Shown piece after piece: positions 54,238 to 63,398 of a DNA stretch of 64,000 bases (its first letter is position 1; each line of letters begins with the position of its first letter). A program made the translations under genes and the position numbers. The stretch covers positions 1 to 64,000 of the forward strand of contig NZ_KB906971.1 of the NCBI RefSeq assembly GCF_000381745.1, given 5' to 3'. The notes beneath the pieces are model-generated. The model ran no database searches. It was not told the DNA's origin and worked only from the letters and a program-made list of their open reading frames with translations. Source of the DNA: Psychromonas ossibalaenae ATCC BAA-1528 (GTDB lineage: Bacteria > Pseudomonadota > Gammaproteobacteria > Enterobacterales > Psychromonadaceae).

Positions 54238-56145
54238 TTAACGACGTGTAATGATTTCTTCTTTAACGTAATTAACAAAGTCTTCGACATTGTATTTTCC
54301 TAAATCATCACCTTTACGTGTTCTTACAGCCACTTCCCCGGCTTCGACTTCTTTATCACCGATAACAAGTAAATACGGAACACGCTTTAAAGTATGCTCG
54401 CGGATTTTAAAGCCTATCTTCTCATTTCTCAAGTCCGAAATGGCTCTAATTCCCGATTTTTTCAATTTATTTACAACTTCTTGCACAAAATCAGACTGTT
54501 TGTCCGTAATGTTCATCACTACAACCTGCTGCGGTGATAACCACGTCGGATAAATACCCGCGTACTCTTCGGTTAAAATACCGATAAAGCGCTCTAATGA
54601 GCCTAAAATAGCACGGTGGATCATAACCGGCGTATGGCGTTCGTTATCTTCACCAACAAATGACGCATCCAAACGACCCGGCATTGAGAAATCAAGCTGG
54701 ATTGTACCACACTGCCACGCGCGACCTAAACAATCATACAGGGTGAATTCAATTTTCGGTCCATAAAATGCACCTTCGCCCGGCAGTATATCATACTTAA
54801 TTTCATTTTTATCTAAAGCATCCGCTAAAGCTGCTTCAGCTTTATCCCAAGTTGCATCATCACCTACGCGCTGATCCGGGCGTGTTGATAATTTAACTTC
54901 GATATCATCAAAACCAAATGTTTTGTAGCATTCAAATACCATTTGAATACATGCAGATACTTCACTAAGGATCTGTTCTTCTGTACAGAAGATATGTGCA
55001 TCATCCTGAGTAAAGCTGCGTACACGCATCAGACCGTGCAGTGAACCCGATGGTTCATTACGGTGACAAGAACCAAACTCAGCCATACGTAATGGTAAAT
55101 CACGGTAAGACTTCAACCCCTGATTAAAGATCTGTACATGACCCGGACAGTTCATCGGCTTAATCGCGTAATCGCGGTTTTCCGAACAAGTACAGAACAT
55201 ATTATCTTTATATTTACCCCAGTGACCAGATTTCTCCCAAAGAGACCGATCTAATATCTGCGGTGCTTTTACTTCCTGGTAATCATAAGCTTCAGTCTGC
55301 TCACGAACATATTTCTCTAATTCGCGGTAAATAGTCCAGCCGTTATTATGCCAGAACACCATACCAGGAGCTTCTTCCTGCATATGATAAAGATCTAACT
55401 GTTTACCAATTTTACGATGGTCACGTTTCGCGGCTTCTTCAAGACGTTTTAGATACGCCTTAAGCTGCTTTTTATCTGCCCATGCTGTGCCGTAAATACG
55501 CTGCAGCATTTTGTTGTCTGAATTACCGCGCCAGTATGCACCGGCAACTTTCATCAGTTTAAAATACTGGCAGAATTTCATTACCGGTACGTGCGGACCA
55601 CGACACATATCGATATATTCTTCATGGTGGTATAAACCGGGACGGTCATCTTTATGGATGCCTTCAAGGATCTCCAGCTTGTACTCTTCGCAGCGCTCTT
55701 TAAAAATACTGATCGCTTCGTCTACCGATACTTTCTTCTTAATCACAGAATAATTGGTTTTTACCAGCTCATTCATGCGTTTTTCTATTTTTGCCAGCTC
55801 TTCATCATTGATAGCAACATCTAAGTCGATATCGTAATAAAAGCCGTTTTCGATAGTCGGACCGATAGCCATTTTAGCTTTTGGATAAAGCTGCTTAATT
55901 GCGTGACCTAATAAATGTGCACAGGAGTGACGTAGTATTTCTAAACCTTCATCATCTTTTGCGGTGATGATAGAGATATTTACATCATCTTCAATGGGAT
56001 CACAGGCATCAACTAATTTACCGTCTACACGACCGGCGATACATGCTTTCGCAAGACCCGGGCCGATATCGGCGGCGATTTCCATTATTGATGTCGTATT
56101 TTCGAATTGACGTTGATTACCGTCGGGAAGAGTAATTATTGGCAT
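54238..56145 (-). CDS. thrS: Threonyl-tRNA synthetase
   Basis: ThrS charges tRNA-Thr and edits mischarged Ser. The 635-aa protein has a TGS domain at 1-60, the editing domain ([10 protein letters not shown] near 73 and the YIDMCRGPH segment near 178), the class II core (NCPGHVQIF near 333, FSMPGRL near 485) and an anticodon-binding end. It is first of thrS-infC-rpmI-rplT. A small GCCGC/GCGGC hairpin lies in its 168-base upstream region, with no clear tRNA-like operator visible to me. Confidence 0.98.
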   Translation of the reverse strand: MPIITLPDGNQRQFENTTSIMEIAADIGPGLAKACIAGRVDGKLVDACDPIEDDVNISIITAKDDEGLEILRHSCAHLLGHAIKQLYPKAKMAIGPTIENGFYYDIDLDVAINDEELAKIEKRMNELVKTNYSVIKKKVSVDEAISIFKERCEEYKLEILEGIHKDDRPGLYHHEEYIDMCRGPHVPVMKFCQYFKLMKVAGAYWRGNSDNKMLQRIYGTAWADKKQLKAYLKRLEEAAKRDHRKIGKQLDLYHMQEEAPGMVFWHNNGWTIYRELEKYVREQTEAYDYQEVKAPQILDRSLWEKSGHWGKYKDNMFCTCSENRDYAIKPMNCPGHVQIFNQGLKSYRDLPLRMAEFGSCHRNEPSGSLHGLMRVRSFTQDDAHIFCTEEQILSEVSACIQMVFECYKTFGFDDIEVKLSTRPDQRVGDDATWDKAEAALADALDKNEIKYDILPGEGAFYGPKIEFTLYDCLGRAWQCGTIQLDFSMPGRLDASFVGEDNERHTPVMIHRAILGSLERFIGILTEEYAGIYPTWLSPQQVVVMNITDKQSDFVQEVVNKLKKSGIRAISDLRNEKIGFKIREHTLKRVPYLLVIGDKEVEAGEVAVRTRKGDDLGKYNVEDFVNYVKEEIITRR

Positions 56146-56313
56146 GCTGTTTCCTCACAGTGATGCTTCCAACCAAAAAGCATTTGTATTATCTATAAAA
56201 AACGAAGCGCGTATTTTAAAGCAATATAAGCCGCATGAAAAGCGGCAATTTTAAATCGCATAAAAGTTACACATATTTTCTATAGATCTTAGGGGAAACA
56301 GTCTGAAAATTAT

Positions 56314-56580
56314 CTATTTTTTGCTTTTTCCCGGCGTATTTTCAGGTAAAAAATCATTCCCTTTAAATAGATTCAGAACCACCTCCTTGTTACTTGCCAA
56401 ATACAAGCCCAGTTCCTCTAACTGCTCATCATCTAAGGTAACCGAGCTTGCTCCCAAAAATGCGGCCAGCTGATCAGCACTGTCTAACATTTTGTCATAA
56501 GCATCAGCTTCTTTTTTACTGGTAAAGGTCATTTTTTCAACACCTTTTCTTTCTACAATGTATTTTATAATTACTGCCAC
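56314..56580 (-). CDS. yebG: SOS-inducible protein YebG
   Basis: YebG is a small LexA-regulated protein of unclear role. The 88-aa product matches the family in the block MTFTSKKEADAYDKMLDSAD near residues 17-36. I chose GTG at 56580, with GAGG five bases upstream, giving (M)AVIIKYIVERKGVEKM, the family N-terminus; an ATG further up at 56622 adds 14 residues that overlap the LexA box promoter. It is upstream of thrS on the same strand. Confidence 0.92.
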   Translation of the reverse strand: MAVIIKYIVERKGVEKMTFTSKKEADAYDKMLDSADQLAAFLGASSVTLDDEQLEELGLYLASNKEVVLNLFKGNDFLPENTPGKSKK

Positions 56581-56622
56581 GGCGGCCTCTTTTATAACTC
56601 GATAATGAACCTGGTATAACAA

Positions 56623-56638
56623 CTGTTTTTTTATACAG
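56623..56638 (-). promoter_or_regulatory. LexA (SOS) box of yebG
   Basis: CTGT-N8-ACAG with an all A/T centre, a full match to the 16-base gammaproteobacterial LexA operator, lies 43 bases upstream of the yebG GTG. On the minus strand TTACTG...TTATAC with 16 bases between could be the promoter it covers. Confidence 0.9.
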
Positions 56639-56729
56639 TAAGTGTTTTATATTTAATATGCAAGCTTTGTTTATAGATGTAAATTTTGCTATCTTCTACT
56701 TTACCTATTAAAACATATGAATACAGCCA

Positions 56730-57323
56730 GTGAAAACGATCATCTGTCACCATTGTGATATGGTTTCAAAAGTACCTAAGTTAAAAGCGGGCTACGCGGC
56801 AAAATGTATACGCTGCGGGCGTGTAATTGCCAAAAACAGTTTATGTGATCCTTCCGGTATACTGGCATTGTGCATTGCTGCGCTGATTCTTCTTATACCC
56901 GCCTTTTATTTCCCCCTGATTTCTATTCACCTGTTAGGTATTACCGAAGGAGCTAATTTATTACAGGGCGCGTTAATGATGACCAGCAATGCACCGATTG
57001 TCTCGTTTGTTGTCCTGTTTTGTGCCGTGATTGCACCTACCCTGTTAATTCTAACCATCACTTTCAGCAGTGCCTGTTTAACATTTAACTATCATCCGCC
57101 TTACCTGCCGAAGATTTTAAAAATAACACGTATTCTTATACACTGGTCGATGCTTGAGGTCTATATGGTGAGTTTAATGGTGGCTATTTTTAAACTAATG
57201 ACTTACGCCGATCTGTATTTAGGGGCTGGTTTTTATTTTTTTGGTGCTCTGTTAATGCTTAATATGACGATTTTAAGTAATTATAATAATCATGATTATT
57301 GGGAACGCTATATACATGGATAA
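56730..57323 (+). CDS. LetA/PqiA-like membrane protein, first half
   Basis: This 197-aa protein has an N-terminal zinc ribbon (CHHCD ... CIRCG, within residues 5-34) and about four membrane helices, the fold of one PqiA domain. In E. coli LetA (YebS) two such domains are in one 427-aa protein; here they are separate genes. LetA feeds lipids to the LetB tunnel. A short in-frame start is placed at GTG/ATG near 56730. Its stop overlaps the next start by 8 bases. Confidence 0.82.
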   Translation: MKTIICHHCDMVSKVPKLKAGYAAKCIRCGRVIAKNSLCDPSGILALCIAALILLIPAFYFPLISIHLLGITEGANLLQGALMMTSNAPIVSFVVLFCAVIAPTLLILTITFSSACLTFNYHPPYLPKILKITRILIHWSMLEVYMVSLMVAIFKLMTYADLYLGAGFYFFGALLMLNMTILSNYNNHDYWERYIHG

Positions 57324-57945
57324 ACACGCGACAGCAGGAAAAACCGGTATAGAGCAAGGACTGCAGCTTTGTACCATCTGCGGTAATTACTCCAGACAAA
57401 TTGATAATCCTGAAACCTGCCCGGTATGCTTTAACGATATTGCCCAGCGCAAAAACAATAGTTTACAAAAAACCTGGGCATTATTAATTACCTCCATGGT
57501 ATTTATTATTCCGGCAAATTTATACCCGATCACCTACCTGCTGAAAAATAATATTTTATACCCGGACACCATATTTTCAGGCATTATAAGTTTAATCAAC
57601 AGTGATATGCTTGGTATTGCTCTGATCGTATTTGTTGCATCAATAGCAGTCCCCATTTTTAAAATTGCCGCATTAGCGGTCATTGCACTATCAGTACAGC
57701 TTCATTGGAATTTAAGTCCGAAAAAACAACTTTGGGCATTTGGATTCGTTGAATGGATCGGCAAATGGTCTATCCTGGATCTTTTTGTTATATCAATTAT
57801 GGTTGCCGTTTTCGATAAAGGGCATCTTTTGTCCGTATATCCGGGAGTCGCAGCAACTTCTTTTACAGTCGTAGTCATCACCACCTTATTTGCAGCTAAC
57901 AGCTTCGATACACGTTTAATTTGGGACGCTCAAACACATGAATGA
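57316..57945 (+). CDS. LetA/PqiA-like membrane protein, second half
   Basis: This 209-aa protein has a second zinc ribbon (CTICG ... CPVCF) followed by four membrane helices, again one PqiA domain. The ATG at 57316 overlaps the stop of the first half, so the two are translated together and likely form a heterodimer equal to LetA. The longer frame back to 57292 has no ribosome site. It overlaps the letB start by 8 bases. Confidence 0.82.
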   Translation: MDKHATAGKTGIEQGLQLCTICGNYSRQIDNPETCPVCFNDIAQRKNNSLQKTWALLITSMVFIIPANLYPITYLLKNNILYPDTIFSGIISLINSDMLGIALIVFVASIAVPIFKIAALAVIALSVQLHWNLSPKKQLWAFGFVEWIGKWSILDLFVISIMVAVFDKGHLLSVYPGVAATSFTVVVITTLFAANSFDTRLIWDAQTHE

Positions 57946-60604
57946 ACACTTTTCAGAAAATCAGGCACAGATTGTAAAAACTCGTTCAGTTTCTCCTATC
58001 TGGTTTTTACCCGTTGTAGCTGCCGTTCTCGGCTTGTGGATTCTATTTCAGAATATTACCCATGCTAATATGCAGGTTAAAATTCACTTTCAAAAAGCGG
58101 ATAGTATTATCGTTGATAAAACCAAAATCCGCTATAAAGGGGTTATTGTCGGTACCGTCAAAAAAATTGAACTGGACAGTGCCAGCGGTGTTAATGTAAT
58201 TGCAGAAATAGAATCCCATGCAACTTTTATGCTTCGTGAGCAGACCCAGTTCTGGTTAGTTTCACCAAAGGCCTCTCTGACTTCAATTACTGGTTTAGAC
58301 ACTTTATTTTCAGGCAGTTATATCAACCTACAGCCGGGTGACGGAGAAGAGGCAACTGTTTTTGACGCAATAGATGAAGAACCGATAACCATCCCCGATA
58401 ATGCTTTATTAGTCAGCCTTAAAAGTGACTCAGCCGGTTCCGTCAGTGTCGGCACGCCCATTTTCTTTAAAAAGATAAAAGTCGGTGAAATTGTGCAGGT
58501 GCGCCTAGATGACAGCGGCCGTCATGTTAATATAAAAGCCTTTGTCGAAAGCGATTTTAGCCACCTGGTGAAAAGCGCCAGCAAGTTTTGGAATATAAGC
58601 GGGTTACGGGCAAATATTTCACGTGCTGGTATTGACGTAAATTTAGACAGTATTACCTCGTTAATTGCAGGGGGCATCACATTCAGCTCACCGCAAAAAA
58701 GTGAAGCGGCTTCCGCACAGACTCAGTTTGAATTATATGAAAATATTGACAAGAGCGAGGCTGGCCAGGCAATCGAGCTGACCATCAATAATATTAATAA
58801 TCTACCTAAAGGCGCCGGTATCTTATTTAAAGGTCACGGTATCGGTAGAATCACTGATATTGAGTATTCCCTTGAGCAGAAACAGTTTATTGCCCAGGCC
58901 ACTATCAATCCGCAGTTTAGTGAAATGATCACCGAAGGTGCTCAATTCTGGGTTGAAAAAACTGCAGTTTCTTTTTCTAAAATTGAAAATCTGGGGAATA
59001 TCATCACTGGAGATTATGTCGCTTTTGCTCCTGCACCGGATGTGACGGAGGCTAAAAAGGCCGACAGGTTTACACTGCTTCAGTCACGCTTACCTGTTTC
59101 TCCATCTCTTGATTTAATGCTGCTCACTGAAGATGCGACAGGTTTAAATGCCGGTGATCCAGTCAGTTACCAGGGTATAAAAATCGGTACTATCCGCAGT
59201 TTAAATTTTGCACAGAGCGGCCGTTTTATCGAAACTGCTATCAGTATTGATCACAACTACCAGTACCTTATCAACAAAAGCAGTCAATTTTATTTATTAA
59301 GCGGTGTTAATATGAAAGCGTCTCTGCAGGGCATAGAAATGCAGTCGACACCTCTAGAGCACCTTCTGTCCGGCGGTATAGGTTTATATAATGCCCAGCC
59401 CGTTAAAAAAACCGCTAATAATAAAGCACTCGATAAAAACCTGCGCTTCAGGTTATACCCTTCCAGAGCGCTTGCCGAAGTGGGAAAAAACGTTTTTAGT
59501 AAACCATTACCCATTTCTGTTTTAAGTAAACAATTACCAGCAGTGAGTGAAGGCTCACCGGTTTATTACCATAAACTGCCGATTGGAGAGGTAATCGGAT
59601 TTTCTATCGACAACTCTGGTTTAATGAAAACCAGCTTGAGTATTAAAGGACAATACAGACACCTGATTAAAGAGCAGAGTATATTCTGGAATATCAGCGG
59701 CTTTAATGTCGATGCAGGACTCGGCGGCATCGAAATTCAGGCCGACTCATTATTATCGATAGTAAAAGGCGGGATCGCTGTTGATCTCGGCAAAAAAGGC
59801 ATCGATAACAAACATGCTAACGGCAGTTATAAACTGTTCGACAGTTATGAAAAAGCCACTAAACCGCCAGTGGTTATCTCTGTATTTTTTGATCAGGCCA
59901 ATGACCTGCAGGTCGGCAGTAAATTACGTTTAAAAGGTTTAATTATAGGCAGCGTTAGTGAGCTGACACTGACTAATAAAGGTAAAGTACAGGCGAAAAT
60001 AAATGTCAAAGCAGAATTTGCAGCGCAGACAGCACGTAAAGGCAGCCGCTTCTGGGTGATCAGTAGTGATATTTCATTATCCGGTGCTAAAAATCTGTCA
60101 ACCTTAGTCAGCGGGGTATATATTAATGTCGAACCGGGTAAGGGAGCACCTGCTGATGAGTTTAGCGGTGAAACCTCTGCCCCTATTATTGAACGCCATA
60201 AAACCGGCCTGCCGTTAATTTTACTGTCTGATAACGCCGGCTCAACCGATATCAACAGCCCTGTTTATCACCGGCAGATTCAGATTGGTGAAGTGATGAG
60301 CAAGCAGCTAAGCAGTGATGCTTCTGGTGTTGAAATCGCGATTAACATCTACCCGCAGTATTCACATCTGATCCGCGAAAATTCTATTTTCTGGCCGGCT
60401 TCTGGTTTTAACTTAAATGTGGGTATTACCGGCGTGGCATTAAAATCAACTTCACTGACCTCTTTAATAAAAGGCGGGATCAGTATGAGCACACCTGATA
60501 ACAAACCACTGCAGGAAATGAGTGATGCTTTTGCCCGCTTTAAATTAAAAACTGAATTCAATGAAAACTGGCTGAACTGGAAATTAGCCATTCCCAAGCC
60601 ATAG
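57938..60604 (+). CDS. letB: LetB-like protein with seven MCE domains
   Basis: LetB (YebT) forms a long hydrophobic tunnel across the periplasm for lipid transport between membranes. The 888-aa protein has one N-terminal helix (about 21-40) and I count seven MCE repeats, starting near KIHFQKADSI, LLVSLKSDSA, IELTINNINN, LDLMLLTEDA, PISVLSKQLP, VVISVFFDQA and PLILLSDNAG, each followed by the G-x-x-I/V-G-x-V/I turn. E. coli LetB also has seven. It is followed by rsmF, as in E. coli. Confidence 0.93.
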   Translation: MNEHFSENQAQIVKTRSVSPIWFLPVVAAVLGLWILFQNITHANMQVKIHFQKADSIIVDKTKIRYKGVIVGTVKKIELDSASGVNVIAEIESHATFMLREQTQFWLVSPKASLTSITGLDTLFSGSYINLQPGDGEEATVFDAIDEEPITIPDNALLVSLKSDSAGSVSVGTPIFFKKIKVGEIVQVRLDDSGRHVNIKAFVESDFSHLVKSASKFWNISGLRANISRAGIDVNLDSITSLIAGGITFSSPQKSEAASAQTQFELYENIDKSEAGQAIELTINNINNLPKGAGILFKGHGIGRITDIEYSLEQKQFIAQATINPQFSEMITEGAQFWVEKTAVSFSKIENLGNIITGDYVAFAPAPDVTEAKKADRFTLLQSRLPVSPSLDLMLLTEDATGLNAGDPVSYQGIKIGTIRSLNFAQSGRFIETAISIDHNYQYLINKSSQFYLLSGVNMKASLQGIEMQSTPLEHLLSGGIGLYNAQPVKKTANNKALDKNLRFRLYPSRALAEVGKNVFSKPLPISVLSKQLPAVSEGSPVYYHKLPIGEVIGFSIDNSGLMKTSLSIKGQYRHLIKEQSIFWNISGFNVDAGLGGIEIQADSLLSIVKGGIAVDLGKKGIDNKHANGSYKLFDSYEKATKPPVVISVFFDQANDLQVGSKLRLKGLIIGSVSELTLTNKGKVQAKINVKAEFAAQTARKGSRFWVISSDISLSGAKNLSTLVSGVYINVEPGKGAPADEFSGETSAPIIERHKTGLPLILLSDNAGSTDINSPVYHRQIQIGEVMSKQLSSDASGVEIAINIYPQYSHLIRENSIFWPASGFNLNVGITGVALKSTSLTSLIKGGISMSTPDNKPLQEMSDAFARFKLKTEFNENWLNWKLAIPKP

Positions 60605-60676
60605 ATTTACTTTCTAAAAACCTGTATAAAGCGCACTTATGCACCTGCATAAGTGCGTTTTTTTTAAGGATTACTA

Positions 60677-62122
60677 ATGGACAGCAACACCCTTCTACCA
60701 CAGCTCTTTATCGATAAAATGGGCAGTATTTTACCACAACATCTACAGCTTCAAGACTTGATCGATGCCTGTCAGCGTCCTCTGCGCCGTGCTGTTAGAG
60801 TGAACACATTAAAAATATCCGTAAGCGATTTTAAAGAACGTGCTGTTGAACAGGGCTGGAACTTAACCGAAATTCCCTGGTGCAGTGAAGGTTTCTGGAT
60901 TGAAATAGAAAATGAGCAAACGCCCCTGGGCAACAGTGCTGAACATTTAGCCGGACTTTGTTACATACAGGAAGCAAGCTCAATGATGCCGGTAGCCGCC
61001 CTGTTTCATTTCTTCAAGCAGACAAATGAATCAATACTGCTGGATGCAGCGGCTGCCCCGGGCTCAAAAACCACACAGATGGCGGCTGAAATGGGAAACC
61101 GCGGTCTGATTATCGCTAACGAATTCTCCTCAAGCCGTATTAAAATGCTTCATGCTAATGTGCAGCGCTGCGGCATTAAAAACGTCGCATTAACCCATTT
61201 TGATGCACAGGTGTTCGGAACGTGGCTGCCCGATACTTTTGATGCGGTTTTATTAGATGCCCCCTGCTCTGGCGAAGGCACTGTACGTAAAGATAGATAC
61301 GCAATGAAAAATTGGAGTCAGAACTCCATAAATGAGATTTCACTGATGCAGCAGGGTCTTATTTTAAGCGCTTTTCATGCACTAAAAGAAAACGGTATTT
61401 TAATCTATTCAACCTGTACGTTAAGCCATGAAGAAAACCAGGATGTCTGTTTTTATTTAAAAAATGAATTTCCGGAACATGTTGAGTTTTTAGATCTGCG
61501 AGATCTGTTTAGCGATGCGCAAAAAACAGCAACACAAGAAGGTTTCCTGCATATCTGGCCGCAGGTATATGACAGCGAAGGTTTCTTTGTAGCAGCAATT
61601 AGAAAAACTCAGCGCAGCACCGTTGAACCTGCTAAAAAGCGTTTAGGAAAATTTCCTTTTATCAGACCAACCAGACAGAAAGAGAAAGAACTCTACGACT
61701 ACTTTGCAGAGCAGTTTGCTGTAACAGCTATTGAAGGCATGTTATATCAGCGTGATAATGAATTCTGGCTGTTTCCAGATCCGATTAAACCGCTGATCAA
61801 AGAGCTGCGTTTTTCACGCTTAGGCATCAAGATTTCCGAAGAGTTTGGTAAAGGGCGCAAAAGCGGTTTTAAAACTATGCATGAGTTTGTCAGCACTTTT
61901 GGCGATCAGGCGGGTAAAAATAAAATCGAATTAAATACCGAGCAGGCTAAAGAGTTCTATCAAGGCCGCGATATACGCGGACTAGAAACAAACGGCGCAT
62001 CGGGCGAAATTTTACTAAGCTATCGCGGCAGTGTTATCGGTTTAGGCAAAGCGCTTAATAACCGTATTAAAAACAGCCTGCCTCGAGAAATGATCCGCGA
62101 TAACAATTTATTCGAAAAATAA
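60677..62122 (+). CDS. rsmF: 16S rRNA (cytosine-1407-C5)-methyltransferase RsmF
   Basis: RsmF methylates C1407 of 16S rRNA. The 481-aa protein has the SAM motif AAAAPGSKTTQMA (near 124-136), motif IV DAPCSGEGTVRK with one catalytic Cys near 199, and motif VI STCTLSHEENQ with the second Cys near 251, and a C-terminal PUA-like region. It starts 72 bases after letB and has AAGGA upstream of ATG. Confidence 0.95.
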   Translation: MDSNTLLPQLFIDKMGSILPQHLQLQDLIDACQRPLRRAVRVNTLKISVSDFKERAVEQGWNLTEIPWCSEGFWIEIENEQTPLGNSAEHLAGLCYIQEASSMMPVAALFHFFKQTNESILLDAAAAPGSKTTQMAAEMGNRGLIIANEFSSSRIKMLHANVQRCGIKNVALTHFDAQVFGTWLPDTFDAVLLDAPCSGEGTVRKDRYAMKNWSQNSINEISLMQQGLILSAFHALKENGILIYSTCTLSHEENQDVCFYLKNEFPEHVEFLDLRDLFSDAQKTATQEGFLHIWPQVYDSEGFFVAAIRKTQRSTVEPAKKRLGKFPFIRPTRQKEKELYDYFAEQFAVTAIEGMLYQRDNEFWLFPDPIKPLIKELRFSRLGIKISEEFGKGRKSGFKTMHEFVSTFGDQAGKNKIELNTEQAKEFYQGRDIRGLETNGASGEILLSYRGSVIGLGKALNNRIKNSLPREMIRDNNLFEK

Positions 62123-62145
62123 GCTCAGCTAACTTCCTCAATAAA

Positions 62146-62176
62146 ACACAGTTCTTATAATTTATTTGAACTGTGT
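62146..62176 (+). terminator. Hairpin after rsmF
   Basis: ACACAGTTC...GAACTGTGT forms a 9-base stem over a 13-base loop, followed by CTTT, 24 bases after rsmF. It is a likely but modest terminator. Confidence 0.55.
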
Positions 62177-62221
62177 CTTTCATTTTGAAAATTAAATGTA
62201 GTCAATCATTTGTATATTAGT

Positions 62222-62322
62222 TGATCTTTACTAAACTCAAAGTGTTCAAACAATTATTCCTTTAATTAGAAACAACTGTTTCCCAAGCCTAGGTTCCCCC
62301 TTTACTCCTAGGCTTTTTTTTG
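62222..62322 (+). ncRNA. Possible small RNA ending at a strong terminator
   Basis: After the rsmF hairpin comes about 100 bases without an ORF, ending in AAGCCTAGG-N-CCTAGGCTT (9-base stem, 62285-62314) with eight Ts, on the plus strand only. A second terminator so far behind rsmF suggests a separate short transcript. A TATATT at 62213 is a possible -10. No known small RNA is recognised. Confidence 0.3.
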
Positions 62323-62342
62323 TCTGAAATTCACAAGCCGTT

Positions 62343-62567
62343 TTACTGATTCAGCAGAGTCAGCTGTTGAAATTTATTATTGTCGTCAAGCAGCAGTTGA
62401 AACCGTCCGCGTACTCCCAGCTGCGAAAAGAAAGGCACAAAACGCATCGCAGGTATCTGGATCATCCGTCCACCTTCATCGCGTACCTTTACAATAGTAT
62501 TAGGTGTACGGTACAACTGCTCAAAAGCCTGATAGGAAATATTGAGGCGGAAATAATAAGCATTCAC
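62343..62567 (-). CDS. DUF2835 family protein
   Basis: This 74-aa protein reads as the DUF2835 family: an N-terminal YYFRLNISYQAFEQLY and a C-terminal GRFQLLLDDNNKFQQL. The function is unknown. Its ATG overlaps the cmoM stop (ATGA), so the two are translationally coupled on the minus strand. Confidence 0.85.
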   Translation of the reverse strand: MNAYYFRLNISYQAFEQLYRTPNTIVKVRDEGGRMIQIPAMRFVPFFSQLGVRGRFQLLLDDNNKFQQLTLLNQ

Positions 62568-63337
62568 AAATTTTTACCCTTGACAGTTAAATGTGTATAT
62601 CTGCCCAGCGAGGCATAAGGCTCCTGATGGCAATAGAGCTTCTCCATTTCTAATAGTTGTACCAGCTTTTCTTCACAGTGCGAAGACTCTTTTAAATAGT
62701 CATGTAATACACGGACACCAGTTTTGCGCACAACCTGCATAGCAGATTCATCCAGCCACATTTTAACTTGTGATTCTAACAAAGGATACGCCGGTGTTAA
62801 CCGCACTACCTTTTTACGCACCATGCCTTTAGCAACAAAGTCAAAATTACCCGAGACTAAATTAAAAAAACGCTGTGCTTCTTTGTTATAAAACATTAAA
62901 GACAATAAACCGTCCACCGATAAAAAACTCAATAATCCCTGTAATGTCTGTTTAGGATCAGCCAGCCACTCTAATACCGCATGGTTTAAAATCAGATCAA
63001 ATTTTCCCGCACAGTGTTCCGGCAGATTCTGAATTGAACAATGCAGAATCTCAACATTCGCGGCGTAGACCTGCCCCTTAAGCTGTCGTTGCGCTTCCTT
63101 CAACAACTCTCCGGAAATATCGCAAAGTACAACCTGGTGTCCAAGGGCGGCCAGTTTTTGAGTGAAAAAGCCAAATCCTCCGCCTGCATCAAGAATACGT
63201 AACGGCCGCTGCGGCAGTAAAGATAAACAGTGTAATAACTCAGACCAGACGATTTCTGAACGTATTTTTCCTTTAGTCGAACCGTAAATGTTTTTTACAA
63301 ATTTCTGCGCGATATTATCAAAATTATGATCGGTCAA
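62564..63337 (-). CDS. cmoM: tRNA U34 carboxymethyltransferase-pathway methyltransferase CmoM
   Basis: CmoM (SmtA) methylates cmo5U34 to its methyl ester in certain tRNAs, the last step of the pathway that TrhP begins. The 257-aa protein has the SAM-binding ILDAGGGFGFFTQKLA (near 47-62), LCDIS (motif II) and the LNHAVLEWL motif. It is divergent from elyC, the same neighbourhood as E. coli smtA/ycbC. Confidence 0.93.
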   Translation of the reverse strand: MTDHNFDNIAQKFVKNIYGSTKGKIRSEIVWSELLHCLSLLPQRPLRILDAGGGFGFFTQKLAALGHQVVLCDISGELLKEAQRQLKGQVYAANVEILHCSIQNLPEHCAGKFDLILNHAVLEWLADPKQTLQGLLSFLSVDGLLSLMFYNKEAQRFFNLVSGNFDFVAKGMVRKKVVRLTPAYPLLESQVKMWLDESAMQVVRKTGVRVLHDYLKESSHCEEKLVQLLEMEKLYCHQEPYASLGRYTHLTVKGKNL

Positions 63338-63398
63338 TTTTTTCTACTCAATTTAGCTGTTAGAATTCGCCATCAAATTAAACTAGCGAGTTTTCAAT

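Noticed and set aside
56231-56250. GCCGC/GCGGC hairpin between yebG and thrS as a yebG terminator
   Set aside because: The stem is only five bases and is not followed by a T-run; it could equally be part of the thrS leader.
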